Source of the DNA: Cyanobacteria bacterium SZAS-4
GTDB taxonomy: Bacteria > Cyanobacteriota > Vampirovibrionia > Obscuribacterales > Obscuribacteraceae
Direction: 5' to 3'
Assembly (NCBI GenBank): GCA_018266255.1
Contig: JAFEAT010000018.1
Location: 23,164 to 87,163 of the forward strand
DNA: 64,000 bases
The notes beneath the pieces were generated by a model. That model did not search any database. It had not been told where the DNA came from and saw only the letters and a program-made list of their open reading frames with translations. This document shows positions 35,830-44,724 of this stretch, piece after piece; position 1 is the first letter of the stretch, and every line of letters begins with the position of its first letter. A program made the translations under genes and the position numbers.

Positions 35830-36960
35830 GTGGACGAAGATAAAACTAAAGAAGGGCATCCTTCCACAGACCCGAGCGATCCAGCAGTAGGCCCCGCTGC
35901 TGGTTATGTGTTTGGAATATCTCCAGAAACAGCGTCTGATCCGGCGACATCCGACGCGACCAACCCCGGAGCAATGACATCTGACTCCACATCCGCACCA
36001 GCGCCACCTGAACCACCCAAGGAGTCGTATGCGAATCTGCCCTCCACCAATTTACCTGCGGTAGTTTTATCGAAGTCTACCGAAGCTACGATATCTAAAT
36101 CTTCGCCCGCTAAAAACGCTGGTGCTGCCGGCGGTGCTAGTGGTGGAACTGGTAGTGCTGCAGCCGGTGGTGCTGCAGCCGGTGGTACTGCAGCCGGTGG
36201 TGCTGCAGCCGGCGGTACTGCAGCCGGTGCCGGTGTCCAGGTAGCTAAATCCGATAAGTTTGCTGTAGACGAGGTCGTTACATTTGGCTGGAAAGCAATG
36301 TTGCAATATTTCTGGCCGCTGACTGGCGTACTTACTTGTAATTGCTTAGTTGCGAGTGTGCCAGTGATCACTTCGTTGGTGCTCACCTATCTCGTCCCTA
36401 GCAGCGCTGGAACAACACTTCTCTCCGCAGTGGTTAACCTCGTCGGCGGATTGGTCGGACTTGTAATGTCGCTCGGCGTGTTCAATTTGTACCTCAGAAT
36501 AGTCGATGGTGACACCATAACGGTGCGAGATGTTTATTCGAAATACAAGCGCACATGGAATTTCTGCCTTGCCGGTTTTGTCTACGGATTCATGGTGGCA
36601 GCTGGATACATTTGCTTGATTCTGCCTGGTATCTACTTGCAGCTCCGCTTCCAGTTTTACCCCTACTTTATTCTCGATTCGGATGCGTCGCCGATCACCT
36701 CGCTGAAAGCCAGTTGGGCTATCACTAAAGGTGCGACTGCAGAACTTTTCTTTCTTTGGATAGTCAATTACTTTATTATCTGGGTTGGCACATTGTGTTT
36801 ACTTCTTGGAATATTTCCAGCGCAGATGGTCCAGAACATCGCGTTGGCAAAGACTTACCGTGCGCTGCGAAAGAATACTCCGCTCAGTGAGATGCCACCA
36901 GGTTTGATGCCTGTAGCGTTAATCTCCGACACTGAGCCACCTCCGCAGCTCGCTGTCTGA
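35830..36960 (+). CDS. Multi-pass membrane protein with disordered N-terminus
   Basis: 376 residues from a GTG 18 bases after the GGDEF gene, so probably co-transcribed with it. Residues 1-140 are Pro/Ser/Thr-rich and then Ala/Gly (AAGGTAAGG-type units), clearly unstructured. The C-terminal ~230 residues hold about five membrane segments (TYLVPSSAGTTLLSAVVNL, GFVYGFMVAAGYICLILPGI, FFLWIVNYFIIWVGTLC). The GIYLQLRFQFYPYFILD stretch resembles the DUF975 and GlpQ-type membrane-domain families. Function unknown. Confidence 0.7.
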   Translation: MDEDKTKEGHPSTDPSDPAVGPAAGYVFGISPETASDPATSDATNPGAMTSDSTSAPAPPEPPKESYANLPSTNLPAVVLSKSTEATISKSSPAKNAGAAGGASGGTGSAAAGGAAAGGTAAGGAAAGGTAAGAGVQVAKSDKFAVDEVVTFGWKAMLQYFWPLTGVLTCNCLVASVPVITSLVLTYLVPSSAGTTLLSAVVNLVGGLVGLVMSLGVFNLYLRIVDGDTITVRDVYSKYKRTWNFCLAGFVYGFMVAAGYICLILPGIYLQLRFQFYPYFILDSDASPITSLKASWAITKGATAELFFLWIVNYFIIWVGTLCLLLGIFPAQMVQNIALAKTYRALRKNTPLSEMPPGLMPVALISDTEPPPQLAV

Positions 36961-37237
36961 CTACAGCGCGCTTGCTTTGAATTATCAGCCTGAACTTGAA
37001 CGATGCGGGTGCAGAAGCCGACTCGCGGAGCCGTCGACCTTCGGCGCTTCTAGTTAATAGATCGCTATTATCTTCTGTAACTCAACCCCAGCCGGGGTTG
37101 CCATGAGGTGCGTGTGATTGGAAATTGAACTTTGGTGGCAAAATATGTTTGTAGGCGAGGCACATTTCCTCGAAGCCGTCGTCTACCAGTACATTGAGCA
37201 CTTCAAGAGTAGTGCCGAGAACTTAAGGTCCAGAGAA

Positions 37238-37699
37238 ATGAAGCGATTTTTGCTGGTTTTCATTCCATTTTTGGCTGTCGGTCACGTTTTCTCGCAGTCC
37301 GGAAATGCCTCACCTGCTGATAATGCGAGCACTTCTGCGAACTCCAGTGCCGCTAACAAACCGTATGGTCAATACGGCTCGCATTTAGAACCGATTTTGA
37401 AAACGATCAATGCGAGTCCTGACCAGCGCGACAAAATCTCGGCTGTGGTCAATGAGTTCAAGCCGAAAATTGAACCTAGCATTATCAAGTACCACGAAAA
37501 GCGCGACCAATTTTTGCAATCGATGATCAGCGGAAAGGCTTCGGAAGACATCATGTCGAAGCAAGATGAGATGAATCAGCTTTCCAGCCAAATCACCAGT
37601 CAGTATATGGTTATGAATTTGAAAGTGCGAAAGCTGCTCAAACCTGAGCAGGTTGAGCCTTACGAGAATTATCGAAAGAAGCAAGGCTGGGTTAAATAA
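37238..37699 (+). CDS. Small exported Spy/CpxP-like helical protein
   Basis: 153 residues from the ATG at 37238; a longer TTG frame from 37118 would bury the signal peptide, so I reject it. MKRFLLVFIPFLAVGHVFSQ is the signal peptide. The mature part is helical and charged with QRDKISAVVNEFKPKIEPS and a final KLLKPEQVEPYENYRKKQG, where LKPEQ recalls the LTxxQ motif of Spy/CpxP periplasmic chaperones. A stable hairpin (AACCCC/GGGGTT at 37084-37099) lies in the leader. Confidence 0.6.
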   Translation: MKRFLLVFIPFLAVGHVFSQSGNASPADNASTSANSSAANKPYGQYGSHLEPILKTINASPDQRDKISAVVNEFKPKIEPSIIKYHEKRDQFLQSMISGKASEDIMSKQDEMNQLSSQITSQYMVMNLKVRKLLKPEQVEPYENYRKKQGWVK

Positions 37700-38546
37700 C
37701 AGCTCGGCTTGTTTGCGTTGCGTCGACTTCTGCGTCATCGACGTTAGTCGTTTGAGCATTTTCCATGAGATAGGTGTCTCGAAGTTGCTGTGCGCTCAGG
37801 TCAAGACCGGCTTCCATACTGATTTTACGTACGACCAGGTTGACACCCGCTTGCGAAATTCTTCGTCTCTGCGGATTCAAAAACAACGCCTTTTCGTTCA
37901 AGCGCGTGAAGCGCTGCCGCCGTTGCTGTAACCATTGCTCCAGAGCCAGCTGCGTCACTTTATTCAAAACAATTGCACGCGGTGTTGAAGTGTCATTACC
38001 TCTCAAGCACAGCGTTCCCGTTGAAGCGATGTAGTCATCGATATCTAGCAACGTGCAATCGATTGCTCTAATGCCTGTGGTGCCAAGCAACAGTGCAAGC
38101 GACTTGTGTTTGATTGAGGTGTTTGCCTCTGCTGCCACCAAAAATTTCTGCACTTGCTCGTTTGAAAGTGCTTGCGGATTAGCCCCTGGAAGCTCATCGC
38201 GAACGATTGAAATCGGCTCCAGTCCTATATATTCATAGAATTCGCCGATGGTGGCAAGTGCCTTGCCAATCGTTGAAGGTCTTGCTTTCAAAAAATATTG
38301 CAAGTAATCGAGATAGTCGCTAACCGCTGCATCTTTCGCCTGACGCTCGGGAATCTCTGACACGTAACTGCGCTTAGAGTGGCTCAGGAAGCTGATGAAT
38401 TGACTGAGGCGAGATCGCTGTGCGCGTCTTGCATGAGGAGAAGGCATTTGTGTTTTCAGAGCATTACTGTAGTTGCTGTATTGCTCTTGCAGATTCTCAA
38501 TGAATTGCTTTTGGGAAATCTGTTGATTAGTAATAAGGGGCATCAA
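37692..38546 (-). CDS. Tyrosine-recombinase-fold protein, probably inactive
   Basis: 284 residues. The N-terminal SAM-like helical DNA-binding domain and the catalytic-domain start (LALLLGTTGIRAIDCTLL with the first Arg) are those of XerC/D-type recombinases. However, the HxLRHT box reads QQLRDT (His to Gln and His to Asp), and the protein ends ~30 residues later without the Tyr nucleophile. It may bind DNA but should not cut it. The end overlaps the convergent gene by eight bases. It may be a decayed integrase or a regulator derived from one. Confidence 0.72.
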   Translation of the reverse strand: MMPLITNQQISQKQFIENLQEQYSNYSNALKTQMPSPHARRAQRSRLSQFISFLSHSKRSYVSEIPERQAKDAAVSDYLDYLQYFLKARPSTIGKALATIGEFYEYIGLEPISIVRDELPGANPQALSNEQVQKFLVAAEANTSIKHKSLALLLGTTGIRAIDCTLLDIDDYIASTGTLCLRGNDTSTPRAIVLNKVTQLALEQWLQQRRQRFTRLNEKALFLNPQRRRISQAGVNLVVRKISMEAGLDLSAQQLRDTYLMENAQTTNVDDAEVDATQTSRAVI

Positions 38547-38711
38547 AAACTCGCGGTTCGGCTATCCGACTGGGTCGCGTCGACTATAAGTCACCGCAAA
38601 TGCGATTGTCAAATGGTTCGCCCCGATCCCCAATTAGAGATCCTTTACTAGGCGTCAAAGGTCCAACTGGCTTGATTCTTGCCGGAGGATTTTGTAAATC
38701 CTTTGAGACGC

Positions 38712-39788
38712 TCAAGACTCTGCTGTTGGGGTTGCGTCTTCATTTAAGTCTGGATTTGTGGGCTTCAAATAGAATTCGCGAGCCAAAAATAAAATTGCGG
38801 AAGCAAGCGGCACTGCAATTACGGCTCCGGCTAATCCAAATAATGTGCCACCAATGAGCAATGAAAACAGGACTATGAGCGGATGCAAGTCGACGTTCTT
38901 GCCAATCAAATGCGGCACGATGAAATTACTTTCCAGCCATTGCTCAAATGCGAATAGTCCAAATGTAGCCAGACCCAGCATCGGCGATTGATTTGCTGCC
39001 ACCACGATTGAAAAAACGCAAGTGATAATCGACCCGACAAACGGCACGATGTTCATCAGTCCTGCAATCAATCCGAGGATGAGCGAATATTTGACTCGTA
39101 GCAAGGTCAATCCGGTGCCGAGTACCAGTGCAACGCAAACACTGACCAGCAGCTGTCCGCGCACGTATCCGCCCAGTCTCAGTTCAAGTGGTCGAATTAG
39201 TGAAGCCGCTTTCTCGCGACGCTCTTCAGGCAGCCAGAGAAGGAGATGCGGCCACATTTTGTCTGCTTCAATGACAAAGTATGAGGTCAAGAAAAGAATG
39301 AAAATGCCGTTCAAAATCGCTTCAAAAATATCTTGCGTAAAGTTGATCGTCTTGCCAATGGCTTTGGTTCCGATGTCCTTAGCCATGGTCGTGTAGTCCA
39401 TATTGTTGACCGCATCAGCACCTGCGTAGTTGCCTGCGAAATTCTCCAGCTTGCTGACCGATTCAAGAACTTGTTTGATGTATTGCGGCGCCACCGAAAA
39501 CAGCTGTTGTGCTTGCTCTTTGATCACTGGAATAAGTGAGATAGCAAGCACGACATAGACAATTGCGATGAGAATGTAGAGACCAATTACCGTGACTGTT
39601 CGAGGTATTTTCTTCGTTTCAAGAATTTCAGCAGCTGGTGCAATTGCAGATGCCAAAATGATTGCCATGAAGGTGCAAATCAATATGGATTGCACTTGAA
39701 CGCACGCCCACAGCAAGAGCCCGGTCACGACAACCATCGCGATTGTTTTCTTTATCAGCGTCAGTTTTTCAGCGGTATCGGGACTCAT
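38712..39788 (-). CDS. AI-2E family transporter (PerM/YdiK-like)
   Basis: 358 residues with the family arrangement of about eight membrane segments: an N-terminal pair (IAMVVVTGLLLWACVQVQSI), a long periplasmic or cytoplasmic helical loop (EQAQQLFSVAPQYIKQVLES), and a C-terminal half with GLIAGLMNIVPFVGSII and NFIVPHLIGKNVDLHPL, the family signature. Members move autoinducer-2 or act as Na+/H+ antiporters; the substrate here cannot be read from the sequence. It is divergent from the propeller gene. Confidence 0.88.
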   Translation of the reverse strand: MSPDTAEKLTLIKKTIAMVVVTGLLLWACVQVQSILICTFMAIILASAIAPAAEILETKKIPRTVTVIGLYILIAIVYVVLAISLIPVIKEQAQQLFSVAPQYIKQVLESVSKLENFAGNYAGADAVNNMDYTTMAKDIGTKAIGKTINFTQDIFEAILNGIFILFLTSYFVIEADKMWPHLLLWLPEERREKAASLIRPLELRLGGYVRGQLLVSVCVALVLGTGLTLLRVKYSLILGLIAGLMNIVPFVGSIITCVFSIVVAANQSPMLGLATFGLFAFEQWLESNFIVPHLIGKNVDLHPLIVLFSLLIGGTLFGLAGAVIAVPLASAILFLAREFYLKPTNPDLNEDATPTAES

Positions 39789-39888
39789 GCGATTATTCTT
39801 TCATGGAATCGAGAGTTTCTCACTTCGGGCGTGTATCTTTGATGGGTGTTTTGCGCCGCGTGAGTTTTCAAGGGAAGCCAGAGGTTGA

Positions 39889-41202
39889 ATGCGAATGGTC
39901 GATTTTAAGGGCGTGATTTCTAGTTTGCTTGTGTTGACAACAGGTGCGTTAATAGACCCATTGCCGCGTCTGTCGTCTGGTGCACTGCCAAGATCACTAC
40001 CAGCCGCGTTTGCGCAGCCTGCCAAACCTCCGCAGTTAGACAAGATGACCGTCCCGCCAAACTTCAAAGTCCAGCTCTATAAGGATAACTTACCGAACGC
40101 ACGGTCAATGGCTCTGTCACCGTCCGGTATCTTGTTCGTTGGAACAAGAACCGCCGGTTCTGTTTACGCCGTTGTCGATAAAGACAAAGATGGAAAAGCC
40201 GACGAGAGCTACGTCATTGCGAAAGGTCTAAACATGCCTAACGGCGTGGCATTTCGCAACGGTTCGCTGTACGTTGCTGAAATCAATCGCGTCATTCGTT
40301 TTGATAACATCGAGCAGCATCTGAAGGATCCGCCGACACCGGTAGTGGTGTCAACAAGTTTTCCTGATAAGCGTCATCACGGTTGGAAATTTATTCGGTT
40401 CGGCCCTGATGATAAATTGTATGTGCCAGTTGGTGCGCCATGCAACGTGTGCATGAGACCAGACCCGTTCGCTGGTATATCACGCATAAAGCCTGATGGT
40501 ACGGGGCAGGAAGTGTTCGCTAGGGGAGTGCGCAACACAGTTGGATTTGACTGGCATCCGGTGACTAAGCAACTTTGGTTTACTGATAACGGACGCGACC
40601 TTATCAATGACACTACTCCTCCAGATGAATTGAATTGTGCACCACAGGCGGGAATGCATTTTGGATTTCCCTATTTCTATGGTGACAACGTTCCAGACTC
40701 GGAGTTTGGACCAAAAGCTCCGCCTAACTTAAAACCAGTGCCTCCACGTTTTCCTTTCGGTGCACATGTAGCGGCCCTCGGGATGCGCTTCTACACGGGC
40801 AGCATGTTTCCAGCAGAATATAAGAATCAGATGTTTGTAGCTTTGCATGGCTCTTGGAACAGCGCCAAAAAAGTAGGCTACCAGGTGGTGCTGGCTAAAC
40901 TCGACGGCGACAAAGTGACGTCAGTGACGCCCTTTATGACTGGATTTTTGCAACCAGGCGAGCAAGTGATTGGCCGCCCTGTGGATGTACAGGTGATGCC
41001 TGACGGCGCGCTACTGGTGTCAGACGATGACGCTGGGGCGATTTATCGGGTTACTTATAACAAGCCTGTCGCACCGAGTAAGCCAACCAAACCGACTGCA
41101 CCGACAAAGCCGACTGCACCGACAAAGCCGACTGCACCGACAAGGCCGACTGCCACCACAAAGCCGACTGCACCGTCCAGACCGACTGCTCCAACCAAAT
41201 AG
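39889..41202 (+). CDS. Exported sorbosone/glucose-dehydrogenase-like beta-propeller
   Basis: 437 residues with an N-terminal signal segment and a six-bladed propeller of the PQQ-type sugar dehydrogenase superfamily. LSPSGILFVGTRTAGSVYAV opens the first blade. KRHHGWKFIRFGPDDKLYV and GVRNTVGFDWHPVTKQLWF hold the calcium/PQQ-site His/Arg. FVALHGSWNSAKKVGY lies near the end. It likely oxidises an aldose or aldehyde in the periplasm if PQQ is available; no pqq genes are in the window. The tail is a KPTAPT repeat (about seven units), perhaps a wall or surface spacer. Confidence 0.85.
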   Translation: MRMVDFKGVISSLLVLTTGALIDPLPRLSSGALPRSLPAAFAQPAKPPQLDKMTVPPNFKVQLYKDNLPNARSMALSPSGILFVGTRTAGSVYAVVDKDKDGKADESYVIAKGLNMPNGVAFRNGSLYVAEINRVIRFDNIEQHLKDPPTPVVVSTSFPDKRHHGWKFIRFGPDDKLYVPVGAPCNVCMRPDPFAGISRIKPDGTGQEVFARGVRNTVGFDWHPVTKQLWFTDNGRDLINDTTPPDELNCAPQAGMHFGFPYFYGDNVPDSEFGPKAPPNLKPVPPRFPFGAHVAALGMRFYTGSMFPAEYKNQMFVALHGSWNSAKKVGYQVVLAKLDGDKVTSVTPFMTGFLQPGEQVIGRPVDVQVMPDGALLVSDDDAGAIYRVTYNKPVAPSKPTKPTAPTKPTAPTKPTAPTRPTATTKPTAPSRPTAPTK

Positions 41203-41215
41203 TGAGCACCTCCAT

Positions 41216-41292
41216 CGGCCTTACAAAGTTGTGCTTAATTTGATGCTCTCCTCGTATTGAGGAATCAAATTAAGCACATTTTTATAAGGCCG
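41216..41292. terminator. Long palindrome between convergent genes (bidirectional terminator or repeat element)
   Basis: Outer arms CGGCCTTA/TAAGGCCG and inner arms TGTGCTTAATTTGAT/ATCAAATTAAGCACA (15 perfect pairs) form an almost continuous stem, followed by TTTTTAT on the plus strand. One arm recurs at 44587-44610. Confidence 0.8.
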
Positions 41293-41324
41293 CGAAGACG
41301 CACCCCTTAAAGGTGCGAGCCCAA

Positions 41325-43196
41325 TTAACGTCTAGGTAGCTGGCGCTTTCTCATGCGGATGTTCTTTGGAGTTACTTCCACAAGTTCATCAGATGCGATG
41401 TATTCAAGGCAGCGCTCCAAGTTCATTTCAACTGGCGCTTGCAATGTCACCAACATATCGCTGTTTGAACTGCGCATGTTAGTCAGCTTCTTCATTTTGC
41501 AAACGTTGATATCCATGTCTTGGGTGCGATTGTTTTCGCCCACGATCATGCCACCATAAACTTTGATACCAGGTGAGATGAAATAGACACCGCGATCTTC
41601 GGCTTGTCCCAATGCATAGGCGGTAACTTGACCTTCTTCCCATGCAACAAGCACGCCGTTGCGTTGCGAGCTGATATCACCGCACCATTCGCGGTATTCC
41701 ATGAACGCATGGTTCATGACGCCGTTGCCCTTAGTCAGTCTCAAGAATTCGCTTCTGAAACCAATCAATCCACGAGTTGGAATGACGAATTCGAGCAAGG
41801 CCTGAGTTTTATCCACGTGCATGTTCTGCAGCTCGGCTTTGCGTGGTCCAAGCTCGTTCATTACTGCGCCGGTGAATTCGTCTGGAACGTCGATCATCAA
41901 TTTCTCGAATGGCTCGTTGTCTACGCCATCGATTTCTTTGATGATTACCTCCGGTCTCGAAACCTGGAATTCATATCCTTCGCGTCGCATCGTTTCGATC
42001 AAGATACCGAGGTGAAGCTCGCCTCTGCCGCTAACGATAAAAGTGTCAGTATTATCAGTCTCATCGACGCGCAAGCTGACATTGGTTTCGAGTTCGTGGA
42101 ACAAGCGACTCCTCAGCTGTCTTGATGTAACGAACTTTCCTTCTTGACCGGCGAATGGGCTGTCGTTCACGAGGAACGCCATCTTCATTGTCGGCTCGTC
42201 AACTTTGAAGCGATGCAGAGCGACCTGGTGCTCAGGGTCACAGATGGTGTCACCCACGTTGGCTGTCGAGAATCCTGCGATAGCAACAATCTGCCCTGCG
42301 GAAGCTTCAGTTGCTTCGATGCGCTTCAAACCATGGAAGGTGAAGAGCTTGGAGATCTTGCCGCGCACCGATGTTCCGTCTTCTTTCATCAGCACGACTG
42401 ATTCGTTGTCGTGAATTTTTCCGTTGTAGATTCTGCCGATGCCGATACGACCGAGGTAGTCGTTGTAGTCCAGAATGCTTACTTGCATTTGCAGTGGCGC
42501 TTCTGGATTACCGCTCGGGGGTGGGCAATGCTTGATCATCAAATCGAGCAATGGTCGCAGGTCTACGCCTTCTTCTTCTGGGGTCGTGATGGCATAGCCT
42601 TTAACGCCGGAAGCGAAGAGGTAAGGGAAATCTAGTTGTTTTTCATCAGCGCCGAGTTCGACGAACAAGTCGAAAACCTGGTCGACGGCAATGTGTGGAT
42701 CGATGTTTGGACGATCGATTTTGTTGATTACAACAATTGGTCGCAGGCCTTTTTCGAGAGCTTTGCGCAAAACGAAGCGTGTCTGCGGCATTGGACCTTC
42801 GCCGGCGTCGACGACCAGCAATGCGCAGTCAACCATTCCCAAAATTCGCTCGACTTCGCCACCAAAGTCAGCGTGGCCTGGTGTGTCGACGATGTTGATA
42901 AGCATGTCCTTGTAAGTGACAGCCGTGTTCTTCGAAAGAATCGTGATACCACGCTCACGCTCGAGATCGTTCGAGTCCATTACGCATTCGACGACTTCTT
43001 GATTGTCGCGAAATACACCGGTCTGACGAAGGAATCCATCAACCAGAGTTGTTTTGCCGTGGTCGACGTGCGCGATGATCGCGATGTTACGGATATGAGT
43101 GAGGCTGCCCTCTTGCTCTCCGAAATGTGCAACTTCTGCTTGCTGGCTGGTTAGTTCTTCTTTCACGTTCTGGACTTCCATTGTTGCCGTGCTCAT
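41325..43196 (-). CDS. typA: Ribosome-binding GTPase TypA/BipA
   Basis: 623 residues. NIAIIAHVDHGKTTL (G1), RERGITI (G2), VDTPGHADFGGEVER (G3) and NKIDRP (G4) form an EF-G-type GTPase domain. The C-terminal domain has EFRSEFLRLTKGNGVMNH, where the TypA signature GFRSEFLRLTKG ends. It binds the ribosome under cold or stress conditions and helps 50S assembly. About 25 residues precede the usual start. It is divergent from rsgA, another ribosome-assembly GTPase. Confidence 0.95.
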   Translation of the reverse strand: MSTATMEVQNVKEELTSQQAEVAHFGEQEGSLTHIRNIAIIAHVDHGKTTLVDGFLRQTGVFRDNQEVVECVMDSNDLERERGITILSKNTAVTYKDMLINIVDTPGHADFGGEVERILGMVDCALLVVDAGEGPMPQTRFVLRKALEKGLRPIVVINKIDRPNIDPHIAVDQVFDLFVELGADEKQLDFPYLFASGVKGYAITTPEEEGVDLRPLLDLMIKHCPPPSGNPEAPLQMQVSILDYNDYLGRIGIGRIYNGKIHDNESVVLMKEDGTSVRGKISKLFTFHGLKRIEATEASAGQIVAIAGFSTANVGDTICDPEHQVALHRFKVDEPTMKMAFLVNDSPFAGQEGKFVTSRQLRSRLFHELETNVSLRVDETDNTDTFIVSGRGELHLGILIETMRREGYEFQVSRPEVIIKEIDGVDNEPFEKLMIDVPDEFTGAVMNELGPRKAELQNMHVDKTQALLEFVIPTRGLIGFRSEFLRLTKGNGVMNHAFMEYREWCGDISSQRNGVLVAWEEGQVTAYALGQAEDRGVYFISPGIKVYGGMIVGENNRTQDMDINVCKMKKLTNMRSSNSDMLVTLQAPVEMNLERCLEYIASDELVEVTPKNIRMRKRQLPRR

Positions 43197-43417
43197 TGGT
43201 TTTACCTATTGTCGCATCATCGCGTGGTGCCGCGCAGCTTACCTGCTCTGGCTTTTGTGGGTTATTCGGACGTTCGTTCGTTGTTTGCTTGGACTATTGA
43301 GGTTTGATCGCGGTCGATCTGTTTGATTACGTGTTTCTTAGTATGTCGATTGGTGTATTCTTGTTGTTGAAGCTGATTTCGTTTTGTCGGCTTGCAGAGA
43401 GACTTTCGAGAGATTTG

Positions 43418-44566
43418 ATGGCGTCAGGAACTGTATTACGAAGTCATGCTGGTGGGTATCTGGTTTACGAACCCGATCTCGACACCGTCTTTCAATGCGC
43501 CGCGAGGGGAAGGTTGAAGAAGGAGCGTAAATCCATCTTCACTGGCGACCGCGTTGAGCTGGACGAGTTGAACCCTGAACAGAACACGGCAGTCATCACC
43601 ACGATGCTTGAGCGCGAGAACTTGCTGTCTCGACCGCCGCTTGCGAACGTGGACCAGGTGATCATTGTACAGGCCGTCCATCAGCCCGAATGGAACCCCC
43701 TTTTGACCGATCGGTACATAGTGCATTTCCAGCTAGAGCTATCACCCGTGCTGCCTGTGCTCTGCTTCAACAAATGCGATTTGGCGGAAGAAAGCGAACT
43801 TGAGGCTTTACGAAGTATTTATGAACCACTTGGATACTTTGTCATATTTGTCTCGGCTGTAACCGGTCGTGGCATCGAAGATCTGGCTCGATCGCTCGCC
43901 AGCAAAGTGTCTGTATTCGCGGGCCAGTCAGGCGTGGGCAAGTCGAGTCTGCTCAATTGCATCGAGAAAGGATTGCAAATTAAGACCGGTGTAATGGATC
44001 ACGAGTTTGGTGTGGGGCGACACACAACTACATCGAGCGAGTTGTATCGGTTAAGTTTTGAACACTTTCCGGAAATTCGCGAATCGCAAACTGCTAGTTG
44101 GGTGGGTGATACTCCTGGTTTCAACTTGCTCGAATTGAAGCATCCGCAGCCGGCCGAAGTCGTTTGGCAATTTCCCGAAATTCTGCAGTTGGCGCAAGAA
44201 TGCAAATATCTGAATTGTTTGCATGTGGTCGATAACGACTGCAATGTCTTGAATCACATCGATGATATTTCTCTCGAGCGTTACAACAGTTATGCTGCCA
44301 TCGTCAGTGATGCCCAGATGGAATACAGTCGCCGTCAAGTTTCATCTCAAAAAGTGGAAGCGAACGTCAAAAATGTAGGTGGAAAGGCCGGGAAAGCGAC
44401 GCAAGTGCCGCGGTTGAGTACTAAATATCGAGTCGTGTCACGGCGTCGTGAAAAGCAGGGACAGTACGAAGAGATCGACACCGAGGATGACCTCGAAGAT
44501 CTCGACAATCTCGACAATCTCGACGATGCGGGACTTGATGGCATCGACGATGAAAATATCGAATAA
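43418..44566 (+). CDS. rsgA: Ribosome small-subunit-dependent GTPase RsgA
   Basis: 382 residues from the ATG at 43418; the frame opens earlier, but the OB-fold starts at ASGTVLRSHAGGYLV, so the upstream 38 residues are leader. The GTPase motifs are circularly permuted: CFNKCDL (G4) precedes AGQSGVGKSSLL (G1), HTTT (G2) and GDTPGF (G3). The zinc knuckle ECKYLNCLHVVDNDC follows. The C-terminal 70 residues add an acidic EDDLEDLDNLDNLDD tail. It assists 30S maturation. The typA promoter is divergent within the 220-base gap. Confidence 0.92.
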   Translation: MASGTVLRSHAGGYLVYEPDLDTVFQCAARGRLKKERKSIFTGDRVELDELNPEQNTAVITTMLERENLLSRPPLANVDQVIIVQAVHQPEWNPLLTDRYIVHFQLELSPVLPVLCFNKCDLAEESELEALRSIYEPLGYFVIFVSAVTGRGIEDLARSLASKVSVFAGQSGVGKSSLLNCIEKGLQIKTGVMDHEFGVGRHTTTSSELYRLSFEHFPEIRESQTASWVGDTPGFNLLELKHPQPAEVVWQFPEILQLAQECKYLNCLHVVDNDCNVLNHIDDISLERYNSYAAIVSDAQMEYSRRQVSSQKVEANVKNVGGKAGKATQVPRLSTKYRVVSRRREKQGQYEEIDTEDDLEDLDNLDNLDDAGLDGIDDENIE

Positions 44567-44586
44567 CTAGACGTAACTGAGTTCCC

Positions 44587-44610
44587 TTACAATTTTGTGC
44601 TTAATTTGAT
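44587..44610 (+). repeat. Single arm of the 41216 palindrome
   Basis: TTACAATTTTGTGCTTAATT plus TGAT matches 41221-41244 with two to three mismatches. Only one arm is present, so it cannot form the hairpin. Confidence 0.6.
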
Positions 44611-44724
44611 TCATTGTGTTTTGAGCCATCCACGCCACCGAGGATGACACCTGTATCGACGAAAATCTGGACGGACAGAGTATGATTATCTAAACCGTTT
44701 CTTGTCAGTTACTAAGGGCGCCAA

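Noticed and set aside
37118..37237. Longer start for the Spy-like protein
   Set aside because: The TTG start would put 40 residues before a clear signal peptide; the ATG at 37238 gives a normal exported protein.
42411..43154. Plus-strand frames opposite typA
   Set aside because: They lie wholly inside the well-conserved typA gene and match no family.
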